The notes: a model not told the origin generated them from the letters alone. DNA of 64,000 nucleotides from Ignelater luminosus (GCA_011009095.1 VTPC01000802.1:1-64000), one strand, 5' to 3'; positions 22,601 through 35,900 are shown, counted from the stretch's first letter. Numbers and translations: made by a program.

Positions 22601-23922
22601 GTGTTCCAATAAATCGTGGACGCAGGATAGCGACTTTGTAGAATGTCAGAAAAAATATTAAATATTCTAAAATTATCTTCAACATACAGAAGAGCGTTCC
22701 ATAACCGAGTATCATGCCAACCTTATTTTTTGTTCAACATCATATATATTTTGAAACTTTCTCACGTCTTGTTCATTACATCTTGACTTGCTTTACTGTT
22801 AATACAAGAAATGTTTTGTTTTACGAAACTACAGCCTTGAATCTTGTTTTTTAAAACTAAACGACCTTGTTATGCATAGTGATTAATATATACAGATCTT
22901 AATTCCTATGGATTTTTCCATGGTACATATTGCATCTGTTATTATATTGCTTGACATTTGAAATGGGCCATTGTAATTCTTAGACAAATTAATTAAAAGA
23001 AAAATTTGTAACATTTTGTAAACATTTCTGAATTGGCATTGCCTTCTTAAGTACATACACATGATTCAAACAGTTAGTTTTTCTTTTGTTTTATACTCAA
23101 GAACTGCTATATGCCGACATTGATGGTCATAGTTACTAAAGTGAAAATAAGCTTGACCTTGATTTATATATACACTTATTTAGGCATATCCTATAGTTTC
23201 AAGTGGTTACGACACTTACAATAAGCACTGTATGTACGTTTCACATGTACACCTACGGGTTCTCTAGCCAATGAAAAACCATAAACATTTAACAATTATG
23301 TCAAAACAACTGCTTGATCCAAGTCAAGTATATTAACTACAGAAACTACAACTCACCAGTAGATTAGTAAAAAATAATTTACTTAGTATTGTGAGTTTGT
23401 GAAGTGTCTCACATCAGATTTTGAGCAGTTAAAAGAACATAGAACCAAATTGAGCTTGCCATTTTAATCCGGCAGTGAAGATAAGCTTTTTAAAATTTCT
23501 GTCTTTTTTGCAAGCGCTTACGTCAACTGCCCAGAGACTTTTCAACGGCGTCGTTACTCTTGGACGCAGAAGTATTGTCCTGTTTACTGAAATATTAACG
23601 GTCCATATTTTTGTTAGACATAACATAATGATGCAAGATCCACTAGAGCTTGCTTGACGACACATCTTGTTGAGAACACCGCACAGCGAGTTACACTAAA
23701 CTACATTGCAATTGACAATAATGTAAATATCGTTATTTCTGTCAGTTTTACAGTAATCAACGCAATACATTGAATATACCAGAATGCAGAACGCAAATAT
23801 TTTCTTTAAAATTTTCTATGGCTTTTTTAAGTACGAATTTAAGAGACCGATCCAATACAGTGACGTACGATTAGAGTATTGCCACACTGTACTTTTATTA
23901 ATTATTATTTTTTGCAGTTGAA
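16683..23922. other. Gene-free stretch with a possible LTR trace
   Basis: No gene was recognised in about 7 kb. At 20273-20283 the plus strand reads TGGCGCCCAAC, the start of a tRNA-Lys-type primer binding site as used by Ty3/gypsy elements, preceded by LTR-like AT-rich sequence; no gag or pol follows. Around 21333-21440 a GC-richer block has a short open frame without recognised similarity. At 22601 a 'tagggtgttcc' block resembles mariner-type ends but no partner was found. The missing 5' exons of the RING-finger gene could lie here but were not identified. Confidence 0.35.
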
Positions 23923-24021
23923 ATGAAAATAATAGTGGTGATATTGATCATCTTCAATATTGTTAGGGAAGCAGAGGCCGTTTTAGAAGCCACTCTTTTC
24001 TTCAACCACATGATAATGTAG
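23923..24021 (+). other. Signal-peptide-like mini-ORF (32 codons)
   Basis: ATG follows a good splice-acceptor-like TTTTTTGCAG. The peptide begins MKIIVVILIIFNIVREAEA, which looks like a secretory signal with a cleavage site, but the frame closes after 32 residues. It could be a first coding exon of a secreted protein or a chance ORF. No downstream exon was recognised. Confidence 0.15.
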
Positions 24022-26125
24022 TCGTTGTGCGCAGGTTAGTTGGTCCGTTCAAGGTTCTAAAGTTGTGGTGACAATATCCTAACGGCAAAGGGATGTGTCA
24101 GATGATAATAGCTGCAGCAGAGTATTATGTTTCTGAACCGGTAGCAGTTGTTACGGGACATAGATGCTATTGATGGTCACTTGTTGGTATGGTAATGGGG
24201 AAAAGCTAATATTATGTTGAAGTTGAGATTTGGTGGATTCAAGCGATCTTCTTCAGAACCACGCTATCGCATGTGCTCTGTATTTTAGGGTAAATCCGAA
24301 CTGGCACAGGAAAGAGTGGTCTGTGATCGGACATTCGGACATAGATACATCAAAAGTATATTCAATATAAGTGGTAGGTTGAAAGAAAGGTCCTGAGACA
24401 GTAGGTAAAAAGAATAAAACGCAACATGAGAAACAAAACAAGGACGAGACAAGGTATGAAAATATAGATAGCACGACGAACATCGGAGGAAAGAAAAATG
24501 ACAATAGACCAGAGATAAAAGAGAAGCAGTAAAGACGAAACAAGAAAGATTAGAGCAGAAGAATAAAATGGTACAAGAAGAGAAAATACAGGGAGAAATA
24601 ATGGAATTAAATGACATGAGTGGACCAAAAACAGAAAAGACAAAAGTGAAGAAGAGAAGAAAATTGAAAAACTGAGGTAAGGCAGACTGGAAATGAAAGA
24701 TGGAGAAGAATTGATCAAAAAGAAGAAATAGAGAAAAAATGAAAACTGGAGCGGAAACTGTGAAATGATGCTTTGACTTACACAAGCGATATCTTTGCGG
24801 TTGTATTTGGCTCAAGAACAAATAATGTATGGTTTATTTACTTTTTTTTTTACTTATTACTTGACTTACCAGATCTCGTCTTTACAGACTAAAATTAAAA
24901 GAAAACCGCTTTAATTATGTTCAAGATTTTTTGCTTTGTAATTGTTTATAAATATTCTAAGTTTGAACAAAAAACATTAGTCACACATTAGTTTCGCTTG
25001 TCAACATAACCTACAATTTTGTATTCTTTCCTAATTTATTTAACATACCGATAATCTATTACGGTTTCTATATTGGTTTGTGGCATTTGCAATTGTGCAT
25101 TAAGCCATCAACACTTCAACAGTAAACTGTCGTTATTTCTAGTTTTATGAGAGTCTCAATTTTGTAAAAGTTAAAATGCAATAAGTAAGGTAAGACGGAT
25201 GTAGGTAATACGAGTTGTGCAAGCATCATTTATATTGATGAACTAACGTTATCTCATGTCTGCCATTATTTTATAAATATTTTATTATTTATGAAGAATT
25301 GCTCACATACTTCTCAGGCAAATTAGATATTTTAATTTCCCAAGTAAAAAGACATTCGAAGGAAGACGTTTGCATAAGAGTTGCCGGTTGAAGGACCAAT
25401 ATTTAATTATAAGAAACTTTTTATTCTATTCTTGCATCCTGTGTTTTTCTAGCAACATTACGAACATAACATAATCATAATCAGTAAGATAGCAATTTCA
25501 AATTGCTTGGTGGTGGTGGTGGTGGTGGTAAACATGTTTTTGCATGAAGCTGTGATTAGATTTTAAGAAAAAGAAATCATAACCACATAACTGCAGGACA
25601 ATAAGCGAATTCAGAAATTTGGTTCTTAGTCTGATCTACTTCTGCTTTAATCATTGATTTTTTTTATATTTAAAAATAGAATAATGTATAGGATGCAGCA
25701 AAAAAATGTAATTATTTTATTTAATGTACGCTAATCAATTATTCAGGTCGCTGCATTAAAAAAACTGAAGGCCCTTAAAATAATAAAAATTATTCAAACA
25801 ATAAATGAAATTATAGGTCAGTCACTCAGGTAAAATTGTAAATATTTCGGACACGTACCATTTGACCGCGAATATAATAAAAACGATTATGCAACATCAG
25901 ATTCACTTTCGCTTTACTGCTGTAAAAATTTATTTATGCATCATTTTCTTTTCATCAATCGTTTCCTTTTACTTAATATTGTTATTGTATTTCTTTAATT
26001 AATGATTTATTAATAGAAATTCTTTTATGCTAATTATACATATCTACTACACGGAACGTTAAAAGCTAATAAAATAAGATGTTAAAAATGATAGGGATGA
26101 TAATAAAAATCATTATCTCTTACAG
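24022..26125. other. Gene-free stretch with purine bias and a GTG microsatellite
   Basis: From about 24400 to 24770 the plus strand is strongly purine-rich (many GAGAAG and GAAGAAA runs) and would encode a charged peptide broken by stops, perhaps a decayed coiled-coil coding sequence. A (GTG)n run lies at 25508-25529. Nothing else was recognised. The first exons of the RING-finger gene must lie upstream of 26126 but were not found. Confidence 0.4.
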
Positions 26126-29100
26126 GTGTACAGTGCAGTATTTCGAGTCAAGTACAATATCAATTGCAAATTTATTGGGGCGTTAGTATAACTGAATTAC
26201 ATTTGAAATTATGGCGTCCATGGTCTGCTTTAAGAGAAGCATGCCTAACAAATACTTTCCTCAATGGTTTTTATCAACAACCTGGACCTATTTTAAAGTA
26301 AGTAATGTTTTATCTAGTTATTACATTTTTGTACTTATTTATTTATCTTTAACTTCAGGAAAGACCCGCACTCTGATGAAATTATAACATTAAGTTTACC
26401 TACACCTCCACTAGAATTAGGAACCCCTCCACGTGGTTATTATCCCTTAGTAATAATTTTAGTGAGAGTCGATTCCGAAGAGCATGTTCATCCAGACGAA
26501 ACGGTAAAAACTTTTATGTTTCTGCCATCAAAAAGTAAACATGATTTTCTTTTAGGTTTCACTCATTAACGTAGTTCACATAAAAGATTCCGTGTGTACA
26601 CTACCAACTAGTATTTTAGCCCAGTATTTAAAACAAGCCAATGGACAATTATCATGTTTGAAACAGTTGTATTTGGCAACTGGAAATCCAGGCGGCTATG
26701 AGGATGGACAAATTCCTTTAGCTGTAGCCGAACCAATAGAAGAATCTGAATCTGTTTCTAACAATATACGCCATACGTTATTATGTAGAAGTAATGAAGA
26801 TTCCATGTGGAATAGTGGAGGCGAACAGATATGTGTTGTTTGCCAATCATTTCCTTTATCGCGAGCGCTGTTACCATGCAGGTAGGTAAATGATAAATGG
26901 CTAGCTTAATTACGTTGGAAATTGATTGATAACTAAAATAATACTAACAAAAAGTTGAGAAATCAGAATTACATTAAAAATAATTAAAACTACAAATATG
27001 AATCTTTCATATTAGCTCTTTATGATATCAGAGGTTGACAATCTGGGGGCTATTGCACCAAACTACTTTGGAACTTCTCAGTCAGAAATATGTTATACAA
27101 TGTTTATAGCAGAGTTGCAAATGCAAATTGATAATGAGGAAGTAATGGGTGATCAAAATTAAATCCAATTTGGCATAGCCTATGAAAAGCTTCGAAAGGT
27201 GTAAATATGCTGGCAAAAAAAATTAACACGTTACTATCTGACAGTGTTATGTATTGCAGGTATTTATCACAATTAATGCAAATAATTCCCCAATAAGAAA
27301 TCTCGCCAATGTAAACGCAAAGATAGTTCTATCCCAATTTCTCACTCGATTTCTAAATTTTGGGTAATTTGTGCAAGTTTGATTGAGCAGAGAAGGCATT
27401 TATGAGAGACATATTCCTTTAAAGAAGAACTTGAGACAGATACCACTTGCTATACTTCATTCACATTAACGAAGTACTTGAAATAAACAAATATTATATA
27501 GGTCATCGTCATCACATCAATAAATAACTGGAAAGTGAAAGAGGCTGCATTAAAATTAAAAATTAGCCAAAGATGAAAAACTAAAATTATAAAATATATC
27601 ATTTCAAATTAAATTTTAAATTATTTTTCATGGTGAATACTATCTTCACGTAACTATGGAAAATAAAAAATTTGTCTGTTGTTTAGGCCTACTTTGTTAC
27701 CTTGAATACAAGGTAATTCACTAACCTCTTTACAAACTTTGTCAACAGAAAGTAGATATAGTTTTCAAGAAAAAAATGTTTTATAAACAGATTCGATTTT
27801 CTTTTTTTCACAAGTTATAAGAGGTCTTAAAATCTTCAAAGACTGAAACTGTAACAACTATAATTTAATAATAAACAATTTATTTAAAAGATACGGAAGG
27901 CAAATCATAAAATTACAATAAATGTTGAAAAGAATGACTCCCCACCTGAATACATAACTCACAACGACAAACCAAGCTTCCTTGCATTACACCACTGCCC
28001 ACACTTGTTCAAATTCTGATCCATAGGCGTCCATCAATAAGGGGCAAAATTGGATTTTTGAAAGATACCTATTGAAATGGAACTCTGAGGTTTTCTTCTT
28101 AGTAATTGTAATAGGTCTACAGAACCGGCTGAACGAGTTTTTTATTTTTCCTGATTTCGCCGCTAGAGGTCGTAGCAAAATTCATCTTGAAAATTCTTTT
28201 TTCTCGATAACGGAGAGATAGGCCAGTCCCATTTTCAGATTTGTAAATAGGAGACTATCCTACGTTTTTGCCAGACAAGTTTTCCAGTAAAAAACATAAG
28301 ACGATCGCCGATTCTGATCATTTTACAAAAATTGTTCGATTTTTTTCTGTTTTTTTTTTACTCCTGTCCTGCCATTTAGGTAGAGGTGCCCTTTTCCCAC
28401 ATATCTCTGGAACGAAATGTACCATCGAGATGGGACTTTTTTTTATTGTGAGTGACGCCTAAGGACTCAATATATGAATCTGGTACGAACGATCTTTGAT
28501 TGTTTTCTGTTTTTTTGCACCATCGTAGTTGGCCATGATCACGGTCTTCTGCAAAATTTCTTCTTTTCATATGATATCTATTTCAAGAATTTGATAGTCA
28601 AATTCCTAAAAATCTAGAGAAACTTGACCATTTTGAAAGAATTGATAAAATAATGTGTAACAATAGACTTTAGACACCCTAAAAACAAATCTGTAGAAGA
28701 AATTTCGAAAATCGATTATCATGTTATGCCTAGTGGGTTTTCAGTTTTTACTAATCTTAAAACGTGTGTAACTTGTGAACAAAGAAAAATTGAACCTACG
28801 TTTATGACATTTTTTCCCTAAAATTACATCTACTTTCCATTGACAAAGTTTGTAAAGAGGCTAGCGAATTACCCTATATTCCTGTATTAGTATAAAGAAA
28901 GTATGCAACTTGGTTATTCATCTTGCAAAATGTCAAATCAGTGTATGCCATTAGACTCAAACTATTAAATTAGTCATGGCATACACATTATGTTTTTCAG
29001 ACTTTGACACCTCATTGATATTTGAAAACCTTGTTTTTTAACATGATTTTTAAATCTTTTGTAGATGAATAAAGACAAAAACAATATAGACAATACAAAT

Positions 29101-32100
29101 CAAGGAATTAACTCAGATTCATTTTTAAATAATTCCCCTTAACCGCGCATGCTCACTAGATTGATTAATGAACTCTCTGTTGGAACAAACCTAAAATAAA
29201 ACTGATACTATGAGTCACTGTCTACTATTTAGGAATCCAGCTAGAATCCAGGTGACCAGATTTGCTCTTGTTCAAAAAGTGAACAAATTAATTGAAAATG
29301 AAGAAAGGAAAGATATTGAGGTAAATACTCTTCCTTGGGATCTTAAAATCCAACCATGGAATGCCCTCATTTGAAATTGATTGATCCCAATTTGAGTTTG
29401 AATAGATATACATAGATTGTGATTTACTAATGACGAGTTGGTTATGTTTATTTTTGAGGAGAGGAAATAAAGATAGAAAATAATGAAAAAAAAGGTTAAA
29501 GTCTACTTCACTTGCTAAAACGTGAATATGTTCAGGAAAAAGTGGATGTCTGGTAACCCTAGGTATATAATGTAAATGCCTCTGCAAGTCGGTATCTTGT
29601 TAGTCTATTTTCACCTTTCCATTTTCCTCTGTGATCAAACATTTATTTATCTTATTTATCAAAGAAACATGTTTTGAATTTTATAAGTTACACAGATTGG
29701 ATTTACTTTTAATTGCTCATTACTTTGCAAAGAATTCGCCCAGTAATGTATTTATGGGGAGTCCGTAGGAGTCTGGATGTTCCACAAAACTCCAAGAACA
29801 AAGAATAAATATAAAATTATAGATAAAAACATTTTGATTTTTCTGCAACGATATTTTCCTCAATTCAATAAGAAACTAAAGTTTGTATAATACGAATTTC
29901 AGAATGCCAGAAAGGTACGCCCCTCTGTATGGCCAAGGGTATACATTCAGGGCAATACAGATTTACGGCAATCTGGGGGATGAGATTTTGCAAATGAATG
30001 GGCACCCTTGGCCATAGGGAGAGGAGTACCTTTCTGGTGTTCCAAAATTCGTTTTATACAAACTTTCAATAATAAGCAACCAAATCTTCAAGTCTTAATA
30101 TGCATTTTAAGCATATTTTTACGATTTTTTAAAAATCTGGAAAAAACTGAAAAAAGTGAACTTTTTCGCATAAAATGTTAATTAAAGAAACGAAGACCAC
30201 ACTGGTATTTCTGGGGTTTTGATTTTAGGAATTAAAAAATGACAAATTTCAGATGGTTAGGATTGGGTTCGATAAGTGACATTTTCCGTTTACGGTTTTT
30301 TGGGTTTTACATGGAACCGCCCATGTCTAGCATTCTGGCGTTTTCACCAAAGTACTTGTATTTCATCACTTTACGAAAATCTATAAAAGTTAGGATTTGT
30401 GGAAAAACTAGACTTTCATAATTTCCACTACAGCACATGCCCACACCTAGCTCATTGAAATTTTCACCAGAGTTACCTAAACACCTTTCTACATCAAAGT
30501 GTAACAACGCCAGAAAGTTAGGATTCAGGCCTTCTTTTGCTGTCGGTGGCTCTATAATAATAATAACTTGAAAATGATTATATTCTACAGGGTGTACCCA
30601 ATTGATAGTTAAAGCTTTGCATCATGACATATACAACGTGTTTAAGATAAAGATGCACAGCAAGGGGATCTTGGAAATGGTAAGAGATATAGAATCAGTT
30701 AAATGGGATGAAAGTTGGCTATTTATAGGACCTTTTTGTTGGCATTTGCAAAATTTAGATATTTTGGATAGTTTCTGAGATATTTAAAAAAAGTAGATTT
30801 CTCGATTTTCATTTTTATTTTTCCTTTCATTTATTTGAAGGGATATCAGAAAACTAAAACCACTTTTCCATTGACACTTTTTGTGCTCTATTAAAATATG
30901 CTAACAAAATTTCTGTACAACGTTTCAGTTTCGAGTAACCATCATCAACCTCATTTTTTTAAATAGGAGGAAAAACAATTGAAAATTGTTTTGGATAGCT
31001 CTTGTTGCCATGATTCTAATGATGTAAACATGATAGGGTTATTTTGGTTTTGTATGCTATTGGTTATTCTATTGTATAGATAACCTATGTTGTCAACTGG
31101 AGTTTGAAGAATCATGTACATATCTGCATACTCTTGGAATGTATACTCCATTCCAAAGAAGAAAACAGTCTTGAATAGCCAAATAAAACAAAAATAACTA
31201 ACAGTAACACACAGTGAATTAAGAAACGACACAACAAAAAATTAGAAATACGTAAATAATAACAAACAAAACCAAACTCGAACCGAAAACAGAAATGGAA
31301 ATACCATTACTGAATAACTTTAAAAACAATTAGCAATTATTATTGTGCAGAAAATTTTAAGATTTGTTCGAACTGATTGACGAGCAATATCTTTACTACT
31401 ACGTAAAGAATCCTAGCAATTAAGATGGCAACTTTTTCAAGGTATATCACTAACTCCGTGGGATATAAAATACATTGTTGTCATATCTTGAAAATATACA
31501 TTCAACCATATTTCAAAAATTAAAGATGTTGCATTTTAAGGCATTAGTGTTTTAGAAATTAACAAAAATACTTGTACATCTGCTATGTTTTTAATTCAAT
31601 TCAATCATTTGATGTTAGAACTAAATATTATGGTATATTTGGGGAGAACGTTAATGGCTTATAAAAAAAAAGTATAAGTAGTAGGGAATTTTTAGTACTG
31701 TTTTCGTATTTAGTAGTGATAGAATCATACATTGCAGAGCTTTAATTATCTATTTGTTACACCCTGTATAACTAAAATGAATTTTTCCTATCAATCTATT
31801 CATGCTATCTATTTACACTCTGTATATTTTTTGTATTTTATTATGGCTGATGAATGCAAAATTTGACTGAAATATTTTAAGCGTCGTTTTACATGGCAGT
31901 AAATTTTAACATAAATTTAAAGAAAGATTTTTACATAAATATTTTACAGCGTTGCAAACCTATTTTCATACAAAATCTTTGACTAAATTTACATGTTAAC
32001 ATTTTTTGTAAAATTTTATAGAACCTATTCCAAAAAGTGGAAAATTTTATCTTAAACCAGGATGCCAGTATCACCTGAACGTTAAATAATATGGCTATTA

Positions 32101-33808
32101 TGGCATTTTGTTTCACAAATACTATTATTGTTACGGGATTTATTTATAAGTATAAATTAGTTGTATATTATTTGTATTATGATATATATTAGGTTATGAT
32201 TTCTTTTGTGTTTATTTTGTCATGTAGATGTCACTTGCAAATGTGATTAAACACGCATGCGTAATTGAGAAATCTTACGTCAAATTATTACCAAGTTGCA
32301 AACAGCAAACACAACTTAAAACATTTTTTAGTTAATTTTTTATTTCAAAATTTTTTGACAATTTTTATACAAAAATTTATGTTAAAATTTACTGTCGTTT
32401 AAAATGATGCTTATTTTTTTAATTGGTAATAATAGCATTTTCCTCATATTCTTAGTTCTAGTGAGAAAAACGTCATAAATGATTAGTTCATTTAGGTACT
32501 ACTTCAGTCCATCTATTTAGATTTAAATCTCCAAACTGAAGCAATATAATGTGATGCAGCACCATCTTGCTGATACCATATGTTGCCATCGGATAGATCC
32601 ACATCCACTTCATTTGGACATTAAATCTTCTCGAAGTATTGAATGATTACAAAAGTTGCAGGATTTAATGCTACTTGGATTTTTCTTGTGAGGATACCTG
32701 CACAGCAAGGTCTGCAATAAGAAGCTTGAAAATATTAAAGAAATCAAATTTGTGGCAAAATTCAATATATAATTCCAGAAATAGTGCTTAATGCCGATCA
32801 AGAATTTATTTATTGGTTAAGGCATTTCTAGGGTGTCCACGATCAACGTTCTATTAAATCATACACTAAAGAGTACAAATTCACTATTACTTTTAGTTTC
32901 TTTTTTTTTTGTTAGTTTGAAGTAGTACCTAAATGACCTAAATGTTTTCTCTCACTTTTTTTTATCTAACCTATGACAAATCTTATGTTGCTAGAGAGAA
33001 AACTTCAGGAACTATTAAAAATATGAGAAAAATGCCACATTACCATTAAAAAAAAAGACGATACCAGTTTAAAAGGTGCAGTGTAATTTAAATCACTATA
33101 CATGTTCTACCAATTTTCTGAAAAATTATCATTGATTTTAGTTTAGTTTACACTTAAGAGGACCACACTATATAACATTTCGTGGTATTTGTGTTCTTGA
33201 ATCTTGCTTTTGACATTGAGATTAGAAATTTGCGACTCCCTTTAAAATATCACATATACTTACATCTTTACTTAGCTAGGCAAAGCTCACCTGGAATATG
33301 TGGATTATTAGAAATCTTTTAATTATATCATTTCATTCAAAATAAAAAAGAAATGATTGTTATTCTCTTATTATGGTGCATCACAAGGGAGCACTTGCTA
33401 TTTAGGATTTTGAAGTTAAGAGTGCTCAAGCAAATACAGTTAATTATCAATCAACAGATTCCAAAAATAATAATTTCAGTAGTTTACTTTTGATATTATT
33501 CAATTATAAATTTTGCCATTGTTTTAATTAATAATAAATTGTTGAAATAAATTTTATAAAATGAATGAAACATTTCTAAACTGAAATTTGTTTGCAGGCA
33601 TACTTGCATATGTGCAGTTTGTTTTGACAGAATAGATCGTTGTCCCATGTGTAGAGGACCCATAAAGAGCTATTTCTGCATAAGAAGTGAAGAATACATG
33701 CCAATACAATCAACTCCGAAACTGAATCAAACATCTCATGGACCTCTATATACATGGCTTGATAGTTGGAATGATCGACTTATAGATTTTTTAGGTTTTC
33801 AACGGTAA
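26126..33808 (+). CDS. CGRRF1: CGRRF1-like RING-finger protein (3' four exons)
   Basis: Four exons join in frame to 283 residues plus stop: 26126-26297, 26359-26503, 26556-26881 and 33598-33808, all with AG acceptors and GT donors. The order of blocks matches cell growth regulator with RING finger domain 1: IYWGVSITELHLKLW, then a segment rich in short hydrophobic strands with RGYYPLVIILVRVD, then VVHIKDSVCTLPTSILAQYL, and a C-terminal C3HC4 RING. The RING is split by the last intron: CVVC and the CR of PCR lie in exon 3, HTCICAVC and CPMC in exon 4. The family acts as a membrane-anchored E3 ubiquitin ligase at the ER. The membrane-anchored N-terminus is not in view: the first exon here starts with two bases of a split codon, so at least one more exon lies upstream. 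A tail of about 35 residues follows the last recognisable RING-family block. Confidence 0.88.
27990..28760. repeat. Dispersed repeat, copy 2
   Basis: Diverged relative of 5160-6330 in the same orientation. Shared features include 'accatcgtagttggc', the 'atctctggaacgaaatg' block that parallels 'tttccggagatgcaac', and the 'aaaatcgatt' block near the end. No coding capacity was seen. Confidence 0.55.
29880..30070. repeat. Short hairpin element (MITE-like)
   Basis: Arms of about 70-80 bp are inverted copies around a loop of about 40 bp. Matching blocks are 'agtttgtataatacga' with 'tcgttttatacaaact', 'ccagaaaggtac' with 'gtacctttctgg', and 'tatggccaagggt' with 'acccttggccata'. Such a structure could fold into a long hairpin if transcribed with the intron. 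Confidence 0.75.
30588..31766. mobile_element. Tc1/mariner-type element remnant
   Basis: The ends are inverted copies: the left reads CAGGGTGTACCCAATTGATA and the right, read inward, CAGGGTGTAACAAATAGATA, followed by matching TTAAAGCT and GCAAT blocks. TA dinucleotides flank both ends (30586-30587, 31767-31768), as expected for the superfamily. Inside, on the minus strand, lies a fragment of transposase. It sits in the CGRRF1 intron. Confidence 0.75.
30960..31151 (-). pseudogene. Mariner-type transposase, N-terminal remnant
   Basis: Minus-strand reading begins MEYTFQEYADMYMILQ and continues to FTSLESW. This matches the FSxEEYADMH-type opening helix of DUF4817-containing mariner transposases. 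The downstream catalytic part is missing or unrecognisable. Confidence 0.55.
31877..32413. repeat. Foldback element with about 45-bp inverted ends
   Basis: The left end 'aagcgtcgttttacatggca' with 'gtaaattttaacataaattt' and the inverse of 32370-32413 ('aagcatcattttaaacgaca' with 'gtaaattttaacataaattt') match closely. No coding sequence lies between. The right end overlaps the outermost part of the neighbouring mariner remnant, so the two elements may be nested or adjacent. Confidence 0.6.
32390..33075. mobile_element. Mariner remnant with long inverted ends
   Basis: Inverted similarity runs from about 32395-32505 on the left to about 32915-33070 on the right. Blocks include 'ttcatttaggtactacttc' with its inverse, and 'cattttcctcatattctta' with the inverse of 'aaaaatatgagaaaaatg'. 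It encloses a short piece of mariner transposase in minus orientation. Confidence 0.6.
32511..32625 (-). pseudogene. Mariner transposase fragment (second catalytic Asp block)
   Basis: The minus strand reads WYQQDGAASHYIASVWRF, matching the family block WxQQDGAPxHYxxxVRxxL that carries the second catalytic aspartate. Only about 35 residues remain before a stop. Confidence 0.7.
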
Positions 33809-33970
33809 CATACTGAATGTCAATGATTTGCTTATAAATTGTGCATTTAATGCATATTGTAGATAATAATAGTGTACAACATTTGAAAATTCTTACAGAA
33901 AAACTGATTCTGACTAGATACTTATTTAGAATATAGAAAGCTTGTAAATAATAAAGATAATTTAATGATC
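33809..33970 (+). other. 3' UTR of CGRRF1
   Basis: An AATAAA poly(A) signal lies at 33950-33955, about 140 bases after the stop codon. The transcript end at about 33970 is inferred; later AATAAA-like runs also exist. Confidence 0.5.
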
Positions 33971-35898
33971 GACATTACTAGACGATAGAAAGTCAAATAA
34001 CAATATTTATATAATATATAATAAAATTTATTTTTTAAGTCGTAATAAAATATAACGTAGATCTTTAGTTATTTTTAGACCTGAAAATTGCCTGTAAAAT
34101 GATCTTAATTTAATTTAAACCTGTGATAAAATATATACGTTTTAAAAATTTCCTGTTTTTTTTCAGTTCTTTGACCTTTTCATAACATTACTTACAAAAA
34201 GGATCTATAAAACAAACCTTTATTTACACAGTATATAATAATAAAATATAGAAAACAAAACAATAAAAGATACAACTGCATTTTTTATTCTTATATTTAA
34301 CCTTGTAAAGAGAACTTGGTTAATTTGATAATAAAAAAAAACTCAAAATGATTTGTAATTGTTTTAAGATGGTCATTTAGGACAAAGACCTAAGATATTT
34401 TCCAAAGAAAGCAGTATTTAAGCTGAGATTTCTGAAAATAGAAATTATTTGTTGTTTGCCTCTTTGCAAAATATGCCACATGTAGCTGCTCTTTCATGTC
34501 TGCAATGCAGCTCTTTACGTATTAAGCAATTTTGTAATAATACAGCTCTTAATTAGCACTTTACTGCATATATCTTTCAAATTTTTCAATGTGGTCTGTC
34601 TTATGAATAAAGAACAAACCACCATGCTCCTTCCAAAAAAAAAAAACTTGGATGTTCTGGCACATTTTTTTCATTATTTGGCAGTTGGCCAGTTAAAGTA
34701 ATAGATTCTTAATGTCAAAAGATGAAATACAAAATAATGCTTGAATATAAGATAGAGATTAACTAACTGATACCAATATATTAGCTGATATTGGTGATAT
34801 GGAGACCCACAGACTTAACACCATCCAGTTTACTAGGCTATCAACCTAGCTCGTTGGATACCTGGACGCCCTTCATTTGATATTTTTGCTGATTTTTTCA
34901 TCTATATGGTAGAATAGTTAATTTTTTCTAACAAATAAGAACGGAGAAAAATGATAAATTCTTGGTAGTTCAAGGCTAAACAGAAAAAAATATTTTTATA
35001 ATTACTTTTTCTTTTTGCATGAAGATGAACCATAAACGTAAATTATGGAATGACTATTTGATTTTGTTACTATTGAATAGCTTGCTTTGAATGCGTTTCA
35101 GTGACATAGGGCACACATGGTTTTTCTTTGTTGATATTGTCAAACTTGAACTCGAGCTCTACTCAAGCATGCTCTGTCTTTAACAGCTGAAACTTAGCTT
35201 AAAAATACTATCCTGTAAGGTAAGAAAATAGATAACTCAAGTTTACCTTGTGAGCTATGTAAGTATAAATAAAATAAATCAATGAGCTGTTTCAGTATTT
35301 TAATTTCTCAAATCTACTTTACCTGTAGCCATTGAGGTATGCTGCATCTTTAAATCAATATACCAGTTCAATAGTGCAACAACTCCAAAAATGTAATTTT
35401 GTGCTAACTGCTAAAAATATTGAAAAGCTTCTGGTTCCTTCAATACTGAAACAACACATATTTCCCATTTATGATCATAGATGGCCCAAATTTTGTTTGT
35501 AACAAATGTGTTCTTGACTTAGGTTCTAAATTATAACGACGTTATTGAATTAAGGAGATTTTGACATTTAGCTGCGAGTTGTTGGATTTGTTGTAACAGG
35601 TGTCAATTTTTATGAAGTAATAAATGGTGAGCAGGGAAAAGTTAGATGAAGTTAAATATAAGGAAGACAATATGTGTACGGTAAGTATCCAGTTTTTTAT
35701 TAACTTTTTACGCCACCGATAACATAACCTCAAATAAATTGTTTATGTGCAAAATATTGAAAATGATATATTTTTATGGCACATCAAACAATATTTTATA
35801 GGAAAATATTCAATAGCAGCATTGCCATCAGGTGTCAGAAGTACAATTAAGCAGTTGCAATGAGGTAAAATGTTACATTTTTGTGCTTATTACAGTAA
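33971..35898. other. Intergenic stretch, nothing recognised
   Basis: No coding or RNA signal seen. AT-rich, with A/T homopolymer runs only. Confidence 0.4.
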
Positions 35899-35900
35899 TA

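Larger units (their letters stand above)
26882..33597 (+). other. Last intron of CGRRF1, packed with transposon remnants
   Basis: This 6.7-kb intron separates the first and last halves of the RING domain. It holds one dispersed repeat copy, a short hairpin element, two mariner-type remnants with transposase fragments, and a further inverted-repeat element, listed separately. About 26900-27980 and 28770-29870 hold no recognised structure. Confidence 0.8.

Noticed and set aside
22600..22640. Mariner-like end 'tagggtgttcc'
   Set aside because: No inverted partner found within several kb; too short to support alone.
24253..24821. Three overlapping minus-strand ORFs up to 178 codons, rich in Phe, Ser and Leu
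   Set aside because: They are the complement of the purine-rich plus strand, where stop codons are rare on the other strand; several frames are open at once.
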